From Actinomycetota bacterium (GTDB lineage Bacteria > Actinomycetota > Actinomycetes > Streptosporangiales > Streptosporangiaceae): a DNA stretch of 64,000 nt. Below the pieces are notes generated by a model. The model made no database searches. It worked only from the letters and a program-made list of their open reading frames with translations, and was not told the origin of the DNA. Position numbers and translations under genes: made by a program. Shown here piece by piece: positions 51,362-60,759 of this stretch (position 1 is its first letter; the number at the start of each line of letters is the position of its first letter). The stretch lies in assembly GCA_027313705.1 (NCBI GenBank), contig DAHVDE010000085.1, positions 1 to 64,000 on the forward strand, given 5' to 3'.

Positions 51362-52756
51362 TCAGATGATCACGATGAAGCGGAACGGGCTGTCCGGCGA
51401 CGTGGCGCGCGGAAGGAACAGCGCGAGGCTGAGCGCGTGCAGTTCGCCCTGGCTCATGACGCTGAGCGCGGCGCCCGCAACGCCATCGACGGTCACGTCC
51501 AGGCTGACGTGCCGCTGCGTCGAGGTGCCCGCGAGCTTGATCGGTCCTAGCTCAATGTTGCTCTCCTGCCGGAGCATGCCCCATACCTGCTGGGACATTT
51601 CCGTTAGCTGGTCCATCCGGTCGTCGCGGATCTCCTGGCCGGCCTTCCTGAGCCAATTGATCGCGTTCCGCACGTCGGCGAGATCGGCTTCGGCGCTCTG
51701 GCTCGACTTCGCCTGCCCTAGCCAGCCGGCCAGCGCAGCCGCCACGGGCAGCCAGGCTTCGCTCCGCCGCTGCGTCCACGCCGCTGCCGAGATCCTGATC
51801 AAGTACCGCAGGAATGCCGCCAGCCAGTCCCCGCACCGCCTGAGCGGCAGCAGCCAGTTCGGCGTGCGCAGTCTCGGCTTCCCTGGCCGCGTCGGTCAGC
51901 CGCGCTGTCTCGGCTCGCGCGGACTCCGCCCACTGCCCGTCCAGGGCACGTCCCTGGCACACTGGGCATGGCTGGCCAGGATGAGCGGCCTGATGGGCGA
52001 GAGCCATGGCAAGCAGGTTCGCGATTCTTCGGGCGTCTTCAGCCGGCGTTCCGGATATGCCGCTAACCCGCTGACCGGCAGCGCGCAGCCGCTCGATTGC
52101 CGCAGCCACGTCGTCGTCTGACGGCAGGTTGATCGCGGCGACCTGGGCCAGCCGGGCACCGATAAGGTCGTCGGCGGCGGCACCGCCGACCGCGAGGGTC
52201 TCGATGGCGTCGAGCTTCCACGGCCGGCGGCGCACGGCGTCAAGCGCAGTGCGGGCGCGGCTGTCCTGATGTTGCTCAAGCTGGGCACGCAGGTCGGGCA
52301 GTAGCTCGTCGGCCCGCTTGCTGGGCTCGTCGAGCCGCTTGCGCGCTTCGCCAAGCCGCTTCTCCGCACTGATGAGCTGATCGAGTCCGAGAATCGCCTG
52401 AAGCGCAGTTCAGCCGCCTCAGCGAAACTGGACTTACCCGATCCGTTGCGACCCGCGACGACCGTCAGGCCAGGGCCGGCTTGCAGCCGCAGCGCAGCCT
52501 TCTGGCCGATGCCGCGGAAACCTTCGGCCTCGATCGCTCGCAAGTACAACCCAGTGGTCGGGGCCTCTTCCGCTGGCCCGCGTTGCTCTGGCCAGCTTTC
52601 TGAACGCGCCACGCCTGTGATGACGGCGTCGAGATCCTCATCGCCGAGCAGCGAAGCAAGCACAAGGTCAGCGGCGCGGCCTTCCGGCCCGGACCGATCT
52701 AGCCTTGCCGCTATGAGATCATCGACACTGGCCTGAGCCAGATTGCCTGCCTCCAT
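51362..52756 (-). pseudogene. SbcC-like AAA ATPase with zinc hook, broken and truncated
   Basis: From ATG 52756: LYLRAIEAEGFRGIGQKAALRL and VVAGRNGSGKSSFAEAAE (Walker A). Near 52405 the reading must shift frame, skipping what is normally a long segment, to ILGLDQLISAEKRLGEARK (coiled coil), AAHPGQPCPVCQGRALDG (zinc-hook CxxC) and ETARLTDAAREAETAHAE. Another shift near 51755 leads to LPVAAALAGWLGQ and SVMSQGELHALSLALFLPRA (ABC signature). The gene ends at FRFIVII-stop, exactly where the Walker B aspartates should follow. Two frameshifts, an internal loss and a missing Walker B make it a clear pseudogene, perhaps from an ATPase-type defence gene. Confidence 0.75.
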
Positions 52757-52924
52757 AGCGTCGGCTTAGGTACGCATCCGGCCGACCGGGACCAGCGGCG
52801 CCACTCGCGATGATCTCGACCCCGAAGCAGCTGCCAGCCTGCGGTGGCTGGTCACGGTTACCTGACCGTTATATATTGACTACTGTTCCAGCACTGCGCT
52901 CGCCTCGGTAGCGGAAGGCGAAAG

Positions 52925-54115
52925 ATGACGACGACATCGGCAGCCGACGATACAGCCGTCTCGCTCGGATTCGACGACATCAGGGACCGGACTCTCCGGC
53001 TCGCCCCGCGGGTCAGGGAGCGCGCCCAAGAGATCGAAGACCTGCGCAGACTTCCCTTAGACCTAGTCGAGGACCTGCGCGAGTGCGGCATCTTCCGTGC
53101 GGCGATGCCCGCCGAGTGGGGCGGCCCGGAACTGACCTCGATGGAGCAGATCTCGCTGATCGAGGAGATCGGCAAGATCGACGGGTCGGTTGCCTGGTGT
53201 TCGATGATCGGGATGGACTCCGGCATCTACGCCGGTTACCTGAGTCCTGACATTGCCCGCACGGTCTACCCCAGGCTCGACATGATAACGGCGGGTGCCG
53301 TACTGCCGGTGGGCCGGGCGCATGAGGTGGACGACGGCTTTCTCGTGGAGGGACACTGGCGCTTCGGCAGCGGATGTACCCATGCCGACTGGCTCGTCGG
53401 CGGATGCAATCTCTTCAGAAACGGCGAAGTCGTCATCGGACCGCACGGCGGGCCGATCTGGTTGCTCGTCCTGGCGCCGCCGTCAGCTTTCACCATCGAG
53501 GACAACTGGCGCGTGACAGGTCTGGCCGGGACAGGAAGTTGTGATTACCTGGTCAGCGGGCTTCATGTGCCGGCCGGGCACGCCTTCTCTCTCTTCCTGC
53601 CGGTTCGCGATGCGCCCATGTACCGGGGCAACGGCGCCGACGCGATCACCAGGAAGATGCCAGGCGTACCGCTCGGGCTGGCCCGTGCCGCCATTGACTA
53701 TGTCTATGAACTCGCCGAGGGCCGGATGGATTACCCGGACCAGCCATGGAAGCAATCCCGTCGTATCCGCATTGCCGTCGCCGAGTGCGAGATGCGGCTG
53801 GCGGCGGCTCGGAGCGCCGTTTATTCCTCGATCGAAGCGCAATGGAAGCGTCTGGTCGCCAGCGAACCCATGACTCGCCAGGAACGCGCTATCGCGGCCC
53901 TGGCGCGGTATCACGCTTTCCGGGTGGCGCGCGAAATTGCCGATACTCTCTATGACCTCGTCGGTGGTGACTCTGTCTACCGGGACAGGACACCGCTCGA
54001 TCGCTGCGTCCGCGACATGGCGACGGCGTGCCAGCACTTCGCCGGGCAGCACCGGATACTCGAGCTGGCTGGACAACTGCTGCTCGGCGAGGAGCCCGAC
54101 ATTCCGCTACTTTGA
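52925..54115 (+). CDS. Acyl-CoA dehydrogenase-fold flavoprotein (HsaA/DszC-like monooxygenase)
   Basis: 396 residues. LVEDLRECGIFRAAMPAEWGGPELT and IEEIGKIDGSVAWCSMIG are the N-terminal helices of the acyl-CoA dehydrogenase fold in the form seen in flavin-dependent monooxygenases. The middle beta domain has GHWRFGSGCTHADWLVGGC and VTGLAGTGSCDYLVSGLHVP, and the helical C-terminus has GDSVYRDRTPLDRCVRDM. The ACAD catalytic Glu is not apparent, supporting a hydroxylase role using reduced flavin. No flavin reductase gene is adjacent. First gene of a three-gene co-directional set ending in a HAD-P450 fusion; the next gene begins 9 nt later. Confidence 0.87.
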   Translation: MTTTSAADDTAVSLGFDDIRDRTLRLAPRVRERAQEIEDLRRLPLDLVEDLRECGIFRAAMPAEWGGPELTSMEQISLIEEIGKIDGSVAWCSMIGMDSGIYAGYLSPDIARTVYPRLDMITAGAVLPVGRAHEVDDGFLVEGHWRFGSGCTHADWLVGGCNLFRNGEVVIGPHGGPIWLLVLAPPSAFTIEDNWRVTGLAGTGSCDYLVSGLHVPAGHAFSLFLPVRDAPMYRGNGADAITRKMPGVPLGLARAAIDYVYELAEGRMDYPDQPWKQSRRIRIAVAECEMRLAAARSAVYSSIEAQWKRLVASEPMTRQERAIAALARYHAFRVAREIADTLYDLVGGDSVYRDRTPLDRCVRDMATACQHFAGQHRILELAGQLLLGEEPDIPLL

Positions 54116-54124
54116 GGGGGCTGG

Positions 54125-55693
54125 ATGAAGCAAGTCTTGCCGGTCATCGACTACTGGCGGAACCGTATCGAGGATCACCCGTTACACACCTGGCTGGTGA
54201 CTCCGCAAGAGGGGGTACGTCCAGAGCATAAGCTGTGGTTCGCGCTGTATTTCACGAACTTTATCATGTATTTCCGCGAACTCAATATGTACCACATTTC
54301 TTACTGTGATGATCGTAAATTGGATCGCCAGCGCGAAGCGATTTCCGCGCATGCCGACGAGGACATGACGCATTCACGGATGTTCATGCGCGACTTGCGT
54401 ACGCTCGGCTGGGACGACATGCTGCGCTGGCGCCCGAGCGAATTGTATTACTGGCTGTTCCTGAGCGAGGCCAACGAGCAGTTGCGGCGGCGAACCACTC
54501 AGATCACCAAGCTGGTGATCGAGGCTGAGGACCCCATGGTGCGGTTCGCTGTCGTCGAGTCGATCGAAGCCTGCGGCAATGCGCTGTTCCGGCACACAGA
54601 AAAGCTGGCCGGCGAATACACCGCCAGGACTGGCAAGGAACTCATCTACTGGGGCGCCTTCCACCTCGCCCGTGAGACCGGTCATGCCGTGGACGACGAC
54701 GCGTTCGAGGAAGCGGAACTCACCGAGGCGCAGCGTGAGGCGGCCAGGCGCCGCGCCATCAGGATCTTCGAGTTGATCGACGAGCAGAACAGCGACATGC
54801 TGCGACTGGCGCAGGAGACTATTTCACAGGGCGGCTTCTGGTACCGGCGCGGAATCCATGCCGCGCCGCCTACCTGGCTGCCGACGATTCCCGGCCCCGA
54901 GGTCTTCGACTTCAATTTCTGGCCGGATTCCGATGCGCATCCCAGCCAGCGTGCCGTCCAGCTTGCCTGGCGGCAATGCCGGCAGGCGCTGCGTGAATCC
55001 GCGCACATGAAGTTCTTCACCGCGGCCAGCCTCGAGGAAGCCAAGGCAAAGCTTCGCTTCGCGGTGCTCTATAGTGCCACCGACACGTGCGGCACGCCGA
55101 CGGTCTACAAGTACATGCTTCCTTACCTGATTCCGGTCAACGCCCAGCAGCGGGCTATCAACCGGCTGAGCAAGAGGTTCGGCCGTCGCGCTGCGATGCT
55201 TTTTGTTGACTGGCAATCGCTTGACCTGGACACATACCTCGGCTGGCCGGTCAGCCGGACGCTGGACTTCATTTACCTGGACAGGGCGACTGAGTCGCAC
55301 CGCGACACCAGGGCCATCATCACTCACCACATCGACGTCACCCTCGAACCGGTACTGCGGTACTGGACGATCGTCACCCTCAAGGGGCTGACGGAGACGT
55401 ACGCGACGGCGACCGGACGGCTCGCTGAATGGGTGGCGGAAGAAACGGGCCTTGACCTGCCGTACATGACGCTGCGGTTGCGCCAGGACCGGCCTGAGCT
55501 TGAGGAGGACCCTGAGGCGGAGAGCATCGAGTTCTGGCGGCTGCAGGTCAGCGAGGAGACCGCGCGGCAGGGGGTCGCGCTTGTCACGGGAATCTACGAG
55601 CAGATCCTCGCCAGGCTCGACGCGATGGTTGCCTCGTGGGACAAGCAGGCCTACCCGGAGGTGCTCGGAGTGCCGCAGGAGGCCGGCCGTTGA
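54125..55693 (+). CDS. Putative di-iron, heme-oxygenase-like (HDO/ferritin-like) enzyme
   Basis: 522 residues, all-helical. The N-terminal half has metal-ligand-like pairs: ISAHADEDMTHSRMFMRDL, VVESIEACGNALFRHTEKL and GAFHLARETGHAVDDDAF, with Glu/His spacing like the helices of heme-oxygenase-like di-iron oxidases. The C-terminal half (from about 270) contains AVQLAWRQCRQAL and ITHHIDVTLEPVLRYWTIV, with no recognised domain. No membrane segments. Its stop overlaps the start of the HAD-P450 gene (TTGA at 55690-55693), so the products are made in fixed ratio. Di-iron enzymes of this kind do desaturation, N-oxygenation or C-C cleavage; the substrate here is unknown. Confidence 0.55.
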   Translation: MKQVLPVIDYWRNRIEDHPLHTWLVTPQEGVRPEHKLWFALYFTNFIMYFRELNMYHISYCDDRKLDRQREAISAHADEDMTHSRMFMRDLRTLGWDDMLRWRPSELYYWLFLSEANEQLRRRTTQITKLVIEAEDPMVRFAVVESIEACGNALFRHTEKLAGEYTARTGKELIYWGAFHLARETGHAVDDDAFEEAELTEAQREAARRRAIRIFELIDEQNSDMLRLAQETISQGGFWYRRGIHAAPPTWLPTIPGPEVFDFNFWPDSDAHPSQRAVQLAWRQCRQALRESAHMKFFTAASLEEAKAKLRFAVLYSATDTCGTPTVYKYMLPYLIPVNAQQRAINRLSKRFGRRAAMLFVDWQSLDLDTYLGWPVSRTLDFIYLDRATESHRDTRAIITHHIDVTLEPVLRYWTIVTLKGLTETYATATGRLAEWVAEETGLDLPYMTLRLRQDRPELEEDPEAESIEFWRLQVSEETARQGVALVTGIYEQILARLDAMVASWDKQAYPEVLGVPQEAGR

Positions 55694-57492
55694 CGGTCAG
55701 GGCAGTCATCTTCGATGTCGGCGGCGTGCTGGCCCACCCGGGCGCGGGCCAGTTCTCAGAGACGTTCTTCGGCAGCCGAACCGAGGACGGCGACCATCCG
55801 TGGCACCGCCTCGAACGCGGCGAGCTGACCATGTCCCAAGCGATGCCGTTGCTTGACATGCCGCCAGGGCCGCCGCGCCCGCCGCGGCCTTACACGCTGG
55901 ACGAGGATTACGTGGCCCTCGCGGAGCAGCTAGCACAGGCGGGGATCAAGCTTGCCCTGTGCACCAACACGCCCAGGGAGGCCGCGCCGCTCTGGCAGGC
56001 ACTGTACCCGTGGGGCGATGTCTTCGACGTGATCGTCCGCTCCTGTGACATCGGAGCGCGCAAGCCCGATGTGCGGATGGTGCGCGCCGCGCTCGACCAG
56101 CTCGGCACCGCTCCGGAAGAAACCCTGTTCGTCGACGACCTGCCGGCCAACCGCGCCTGCGCGAGCACGCTCGGCGTGACCACCGTCGACGGCGGAAGCC
56201 CGGACAGCATCGGCCGCATCCGCGAGCTGACCGGAGTCGCGGCGGACGCGCCGCGCAGAATTGCCGGCTACCGAGGGCCGCGCCGTCCGCCCGTGCGAAG
56301 CCGCGGCGACAAGGCGCTCGTGGACGTGATGTTCGCGCCAGAACACAACGACGATCCTTACCCGCTGCTGCGCGAACTCCGGGAGACCTCGCCGCTGCAC
56401 CAGCTCAGCGGCCACGCGATCTGGTACGCCACTCGCTACGGTGACTGTCGGCGCGTGCTGCGCCACCCCGACTTCAGGAAAAACACCGAGTACATGGCGC
56501 TGGACTTCGTCACTGGCGAAGCCGTGCCGCCACCGCCTGCCGCGCTGACGCTGCCGCTGGCGTTCATCGACCCGCCTGAGCACACGCCGATCAGGCGGGT
56601 GATGAACTCCGGGTTCACGCGCAGGCGGCTAGACGGCTGGCGGCCGTGGCTGCGCGGGCTCGCGAAGGAGATCGTCAACGGGGCGCTGTCGCAGGGCGGC
56701 CAGGTCGATGCGGTAGAGGCGATTTCATACCCGATGGCCATGCAGGTCATCTGCGATCTGGTCGGCGTGCCCCCCGGCGCCAGGCAGGACTTCCGCGCCC
56801 TCATGCGAGACGCGTCGGTGATCTTCGAGCCGGCCCTGTCGCCTGAGCGCACCTACGATGCCATCACCGCGATCATGGAGATGACCGAGTTCCTCACCAG
56901 GCTCGGCGACACCCAGGACGGGCTGCTGCGCGACCTGCTGCACGAGGCCCGCGCGGCCGGCGACGTGTCTGACGACGACGTGATCGCCAACGTCACGTTC
57001 CTGTTTTTCGCCGGCTTCGAAACCGTCGCCCACCTGCTGTCGATCACCTTGTTTCTGATGAGCGTCAACCCCAGCCAGTTCGCGCTCGTGGCCGCCGCGC
57101 CTGAACTCGCCGCATCGGCGGTACAGGAGTGCTGCCGGTATCACAGCCCGGTACAGACCAATGCCAGGGTCGCTAACCGGGACCTCGAACTAGCCGGCAC
57201 CCTCATCCCGGCCGGCAACGTCGTAGTGACGCTGCTAGGCGCGGCCAACCGCGACCCGGCCGCGTTTCCCGACCCCGACCGGTTCGACGTCACCCGCCGC
57301 GGGCCAGCGCCCCTGACCTTCGGTACCGGCATCCACTACTGCCTCGGCGCCCAGCTTGCGCCGCTGGAGGCGACCGTACTCCTGGAGAGCCTGGTCGAGG
57401 CGGGCGTGCGGCAGATCGTGCCGGTGCAGGCAGACTGGAAGCATGCCATCGTGCTGCGCGGCTTCGACAGGCTTGAGGTCAGCTTGCGCTGA
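55690..57492 (+). CDS. HAD-hydrolase / cytochrome P450 fusion protein
   Basis: 600 residues from TTG 55690. Residues 1-185 are a HAD domain: VIFDVGGVL (nucleophile Asp9; the usual second Asp is Gly, the D-x-G-G form), LCTNTPREA, ARKPDVRMV (Lys125) and LFVDDLPAN (Asp149-Asp150). Residues ~208-600 are a full P450: FAGFETVAHLLS (I-helix acid-alcohol pair), QECCRYHSP (ExxR), and FGTGIHYCLGAQLAP with heme Cys551. The proline/arginine-rich linker is at 190-205. The two activities in one chain suggest consecutive steps on one phosphorylated or dehalogenated substrate. Coupled to the upstream di-iron-like enzyme; ferredoxin partners are not encoded nearby. The fusion is unusual. Confidence 0.92.
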   Translation: MTVRAVIFDVGGVLAHPGAGQFSETFFGSRTEDGDHPWHRLERGELTMSQAMPLLDMPPGPPRPPRPYTLDEDYVALAEQLAQAGIKLALCTNTPREAAPLWQALYPWGDVFDVIVRSCDIGARKPDVRMVRAALDQLGTAPEETLFVDDLPANRACASTLGVTTVDGGSPDSIGRIRELTGVAADAPRRIAGYRGPRRPPVRSRGDKALVDVMFAPEHNDDPYPLLRELRETSPLHQLSGHAIWYATRYGDCRRVLRHPDFRKNTEYMALDFVTGEAVPPPPAALTLPLAFIDPPEHTPIRRVMNSGFTRRRLDGWRPWLRGLAKEIVNGALSQGGQVDAVEAISYPMAMQVICDLVGVPPGARQDFRALMRDASVIFEPALSPERTYDAITAIMEMTEFLTRLGDTQDGLLRDLLHEARAAGDVSDDDVIANVTFLFFAGFETVAHLLSITLFLMSVNPSQFALVAAAPELAASAVQECCRYHSPVQTNARVANRDLELAGTLIPAGNVVVTLLGAANRDPAAFPDPDRFDVTRRGPAPLTFGTGIHYCLGAQLAPLEATVLLESLVEAGVRQIVPVQADWKHAIVLRGFDRLEVSLR

Positions 57493-57721
57493 AGGATTGA
57501 GGGCATCATGTCAGACGGCTGGCACTGCGTCGGCCGGAACAAGGCGGTAGCTGATAGCGTTACCGGGTAGAGGCGCCTTTGTGCGCCGTCCCGCAGGCAG
57601 ATCGCCTGCGCGGTCGCCTGTGCGAGCTGTCCGTCGCCGGAGCGCGCTTTGCAGCCGCGCCGCTGTCGTTGACTGTCTGTCACGTCGCGGCCCGAGCTAC
57701 AGCGATGGAGCTAGTGCTTTC

Positions 57722-59272
57722 ATGCCTCACACTCAAACGCGCCGTGCCGCGCCCGCGAACTACCGCCGCAAGCGGCGTCCCGTGCATGCCAGCGCGGTTC
57801 AGCGGGAAAAGCCGGCCGAGCCGCGTTCCGAGCTTGACCGCGCCCTTCAGGCCGCGGCCGCATTGCCGGAACCGGTGGCCAGGGACTTCGTCGAACTCGG
57901 CCTCGACCGGCGGGTCGTGTCGCACCTGGCCGCGCACGGTATCACCGCGCCGTTCGCGATCCAGGCCCGTGCCCTGCCCGATGCCCTGGCTGGCCTTGAT
58001 GTGCTCGGCCGGGCGGAGACTGGGTCAGGCAAGACCCTCGCCTTCGGCCTGCCGATGCTCAGCCGGATCGCTGCGATGCCCGGCCGGCCGAGGTCCACGG
58101 CACCGCGCGGACTCGTGCTTGTGCCGACCCGTGAGCTCGCCGAGCAGGTCGCGGAAGTGCTCAGGCCGCTCGGGCGCAGCCTTGGCCTGCTGATAACCAC
58201 CGTCTACGGCGGGGTTTCCATTGCCCGTCAGGTCGACCGGCTGCACCGCGGCGTCGATGTGGTGGTCGCTACTCCTGGCCGGCTGATCGACCTGCTCGAC
58301 CGGCACGCGTGCTCGCTGGCGGATATAGCAGTGACCGTACTCGACGAAGCTGATCACATGGCTGATCTCGGCTTCCTGCCATCGGTCACCCGCATACTCG
58401 ACCTCACCCCTGCCGACGGCCAGCGGCTGCTTTTTTCTGCCACCCTCGACCGTGGTGTTGACCGGCTGGTGCGCACCTATCTCGCAGATCCGGTCCTGCA
58501 CGCGGTCGAGCCGAAGTCCCTTGCGGGCGGAGCCGCCGAGCATGCCGTGCTCGTGGTCGATGCGGCAGACAAGGTGGCGGTTGCCGCGGAGCTTGCTGGC
58601 CGCCCGTCGAGGACACTGTTCTTCGTCCGCACGAAGCACGGTGCTGACCGGCTCGTTCAGCAGCTATCGCGGGCCGGGGTGCAGGCGGCGGCGATACACG
58701 GAGACCGGAACCAGAATCAGCGTCAGCGTGCGCTCGATGCCTTCGCCGCCGGTCATCCGCGTGTCCTCGTCGCGACCGATGTCGCCGCGCGCGGGATCCA
58801 CGTCGACGGCATCGAACTCGTGGTCCATTTCGATCTGCCCCGTGATCACAAGGACTACCTGCACCGATCTGGCCGGACCGCGCGGGCGGGCGCCACCGGG
58901 CTGGTGGTCGCGCTCGCACAGCGCGACGAGGTAAGGCACCTGGAGCGCCTGCATGGCGCGGCAGGCGTCGAGCCGGCCACGCACGGTGGCGTAAAGCCGG
59001 ACCACCACGTGGTGGCGGAGATTGCCGCCACCGGCACGCCCGTGCCACCTCCGCCCCCCGCCCCGCCGGCCAGGCCACGCCCGGCGGACGCGCCGCCGAG
59101 GGCCAGGCGCAACGCGGGCCGTCCGGCCAGAAACGGAACCCAAGCGCGAGCCGCCGTGGGCCACAGCCGGCCGGCGGCCGATCGGGCCGGCGGGCGAGGC
59201 CGGGCGCCTGGTGACCGGCAGGAAGGCCGGTCACGTCAGGGGAGCGGAGCGCGCCGGGCGGCGACCGGCTGA
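57722..59272 (+). CDS. DEAD-box RNA helicase
   Basis: 516 residues from ATG 57722. Motifs: Q motif FAIQARALPDALAG, RAETGSGKTLAFGLP (I), VLVPTRELAEQV (Ia), VVVATPGRLIDLL (Ib), VTVLDEADHMADLGF (II, DEAD), LLFSATLDRGV (III), LFFVRTKHGADRLV (IV), VLVATDVAARGIHVDGI (V) and LHRSGRTARAGATG (VI). The C-terminal 100 residues are Pro/Arg/Ala-rich, disordered and basic, likely for RNA binding. Acts in RNA unwinding, ribosome assembly or mRNA turnover. Its 3' end overlaps by 37 nt the convergent SDR gene, an unusual tail-to-tail overlap. Confidence 0.95.
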   Translation: MPHTQTRRAAPANYRRKRRPVHASAVQREKPAEPRSELDRALQAAAALPEPVARDFVELGLDRRVVSHLAAHGITAPFAIQARALPDALAGLDVLGRAETGSGKTLAFGLPMLSRIAAMPGRPRSTAPRGLVLVPTRELAEQVAEVLRPLGRSLGLLITTVYGGVSIARQVDRLHRGVDVVVATPGRLIDLLDRHACSLADIAVTVLDEADHMADLGFLPSVTRILDLTPADGQRLLFSATLDRGVDRLVRTYLADPVLHAVEPKSLAGGAAEHAVLVVDAADKVAVAAELAGRPSRTLFFVRTKHGADRLVQQLSRAGVQAAAIHGDRNQNQRQRALDAFAAGHPRVLVATDVAARGIHVDGIELVVHFDLPRDHKDYLHRSGRTARAGATGLVVALAQRDEVRHLERLHGAAGVEPATHGGVKPDHHVVAEIAATGTPVPPPPPAPPARPRPADAPPRARRNAGRPARNGTQARAAVGHSRPAADRAGGRGRAPGDRQEGRSRQGSGARRAATG

Positions 59273-60759
59273 CCTTGGGGTCGCTGACCCTGGGCCGCCC
59301 TGGCGATGTTGCGTGCCATGGCGGAGAAAATGATGGCATGCACGGGGAGCAGCGCGTACCAGTACAGGTGGCCTGGCAGGCCACGGGGGCGGAAGATGGC
59401 GCGCTGCCGGTAGCGGGTGCGCCCGTCCTGCTCGCTGGCTGACAGCTCCAGCCAGGCCAGGCCGGGGAGCTTCATTTCGGCACGCAGTCGCAGCAGGCGG
59501 CCGGGTTCAACGGCTTCGACCCGCCAGAAGTCGAGTGCGTCGCCCGGTCGCAGGTGGTCAGGGTCGCGCCTGCCGCGGCGCAGACCCGTACCGCCGATGG
59601 CGCGGTCCAGGCACCCGCGTGCCCGCCAGGCCAGCGGCCAGGCGTACCAGCCGTGCGCGCCGCCGATTCCCTCGATGATCCGCCACAGTTCCCCGGCCGG
59701 TGCCCGGACCTCCTCTTCCCGCACGTCCTGGTACAGGCTTCCGCCGGCCCAGTCGGGGTCGGTGGGCAGCGGATCGCTCGGCGCGCCTGGCAGGGCAGCC
59801 GACGTCCACCTGCTCGCCACGTCCGCCGCACTGACTCGCTGCAAGGCCAGGCGGACTGCGTCGTCGAAGCCGGTCAGCCCGCCGGGCGGATCTGGCACGT
59901 AGCTCGCGATGTCGTGCTCGGCCGCGACCGCGTCATACCGCAGGGATTCCACCAGCGGGCGGGCCAGCGTACCGGGGACCGGGGTGACCAGCCCGACCCA
60001 GTGGCTGGACAGCCAGGGGCTGAGCACGCTTACCGGCAGCAGCAGCCGGGGCCGCAGGCCCGCTATGGCGGCGTACCTTCGCATCATGTCCGCGTAGGTC
60101 AGCACGTCAGGCCCGCCGATGTCGAACGCCCGGTTGACCGCAGCAGGCAGGTCCGCGCATCCGGCCAAGGTGGCGAGCACGTCCCTGATAGCGATCGGCT
60201 GGGTGCGCGAGCGCACCCATTTCGGGGTGACCATCACCGGCAGCCGCTCGGTAAGGTACCGCAGCATCTCGAAGGAGGCAGAGCCGGATCCGATGATCAC
60301 TCCTGCTCGCAGTACCGCGGTCGGCACGCCTGAACTCAGCAGAATGTCGCCGACCTCGCTCCTGGATCGCAGATGTGCTGACAGCTGAGGGCTGTCCCCA
60401 GGACGCAAGCCGCCAAGGTAGATGATCCGGCCGACCCCGGCTTCGCGGGCGCAGGCGGCGAAGGTCTGCGCGGCAGCCCGGTCGGTGGCCTCGAATTCCG
60501 GCCCTGAGCCTAGTGAGTGGATCAGGTAATACGCCACATCCGCATCCGCAAGCGCGCACCGGAGTGCACCGGCATCGAGCGCATCGGCCTGCGCCACCTC
60601 GACCTGGCCGGCCCAGCCGAATCCCGACAGCCGACCGGCCTGGCGGGTCATGCAGCGGACCCGGTACCCCGCCTTGAGCAGTTCTGGCACCAGGCGCGCG
60701 CCGACATAGCCGGTCGCTCCGGTGACGAGGCAGGTTGCTGCCCGCTGGTCGCGACTCAT
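59236..60759 (-). CDS. SDR-type NAD(P)-binding protein with C-terminal DUF2867
   Basis: 507 residues from ATG 60759. The N-terminal atypical SDR: CLVTGATGYVGARLVPELLKAG (glycine loop), DADVAYYLIHSLGSG and VPTAVLRAGVIIGSGSASFEML. The C-terminal domain is DUF2867 (START-like): SLYQDVREEEVRAPAGELWR, GWYAWPLAWRARG, GDALDFWRVEAVEPGRLL and LYWYALLPVHAIIF. Genes of this build are often part of LitR-controlled or photolyase-containing sets. It overlaps the heliorhodopsin remnant (ATGA at 60756-60759), so it is the downstream gene of that pair. Confidence 0.9.
   Translation of the reverse strand: MSRDQRAATCLVTGATGYVGARLVPELLKAGYRVRCMTRQAGRLSGFGWAGQVEVAQADALDAGALRCALADADVAYYLIHSLGSGPEFEATDRAAAQTFAACAREAGVGRIIYLGGLRPGDSPQLSAHLRSRSEVGDILLSSGVPTAVLRAGVIIGSGSASFEMLRYLTERLPVMVTPKWVRSRTQPIAIRDVLATLAGCADLPAAVNRAFDIGGPDVLTYADMMRRYAAIAGLRPRLLLPVSVLSPWLSSHWVGLVTPVPGTLARPLVESLRYDAVAAEHDIASYVPDPPGGLTGFDDAVRLALQRVSAADVASRWTSAALPGAPSDPLPTDPDWAGGSLYQDVREEEVRAPAGELWRIIEGIGGAHGWYAWPLAWRARGCLDRAIGGTGLRRGRRDPDHLRPGDALDFWRVEAVEPGRLLRLRAEMKLPGLAWLELSASEQDGRTRYRQRAIFRPRGLPGHLYWYALLPVHAIIFSAMARNIARAAQGQRPQGQPVAARRAPLP

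Noticed and set aside
58404-59384. 326-codon open frame opposite the DEAD-box helicase
   Set aside because: Arg/Pro/Ala-rich with no recognisable fold; the helicase on the other strand has every motif intact.
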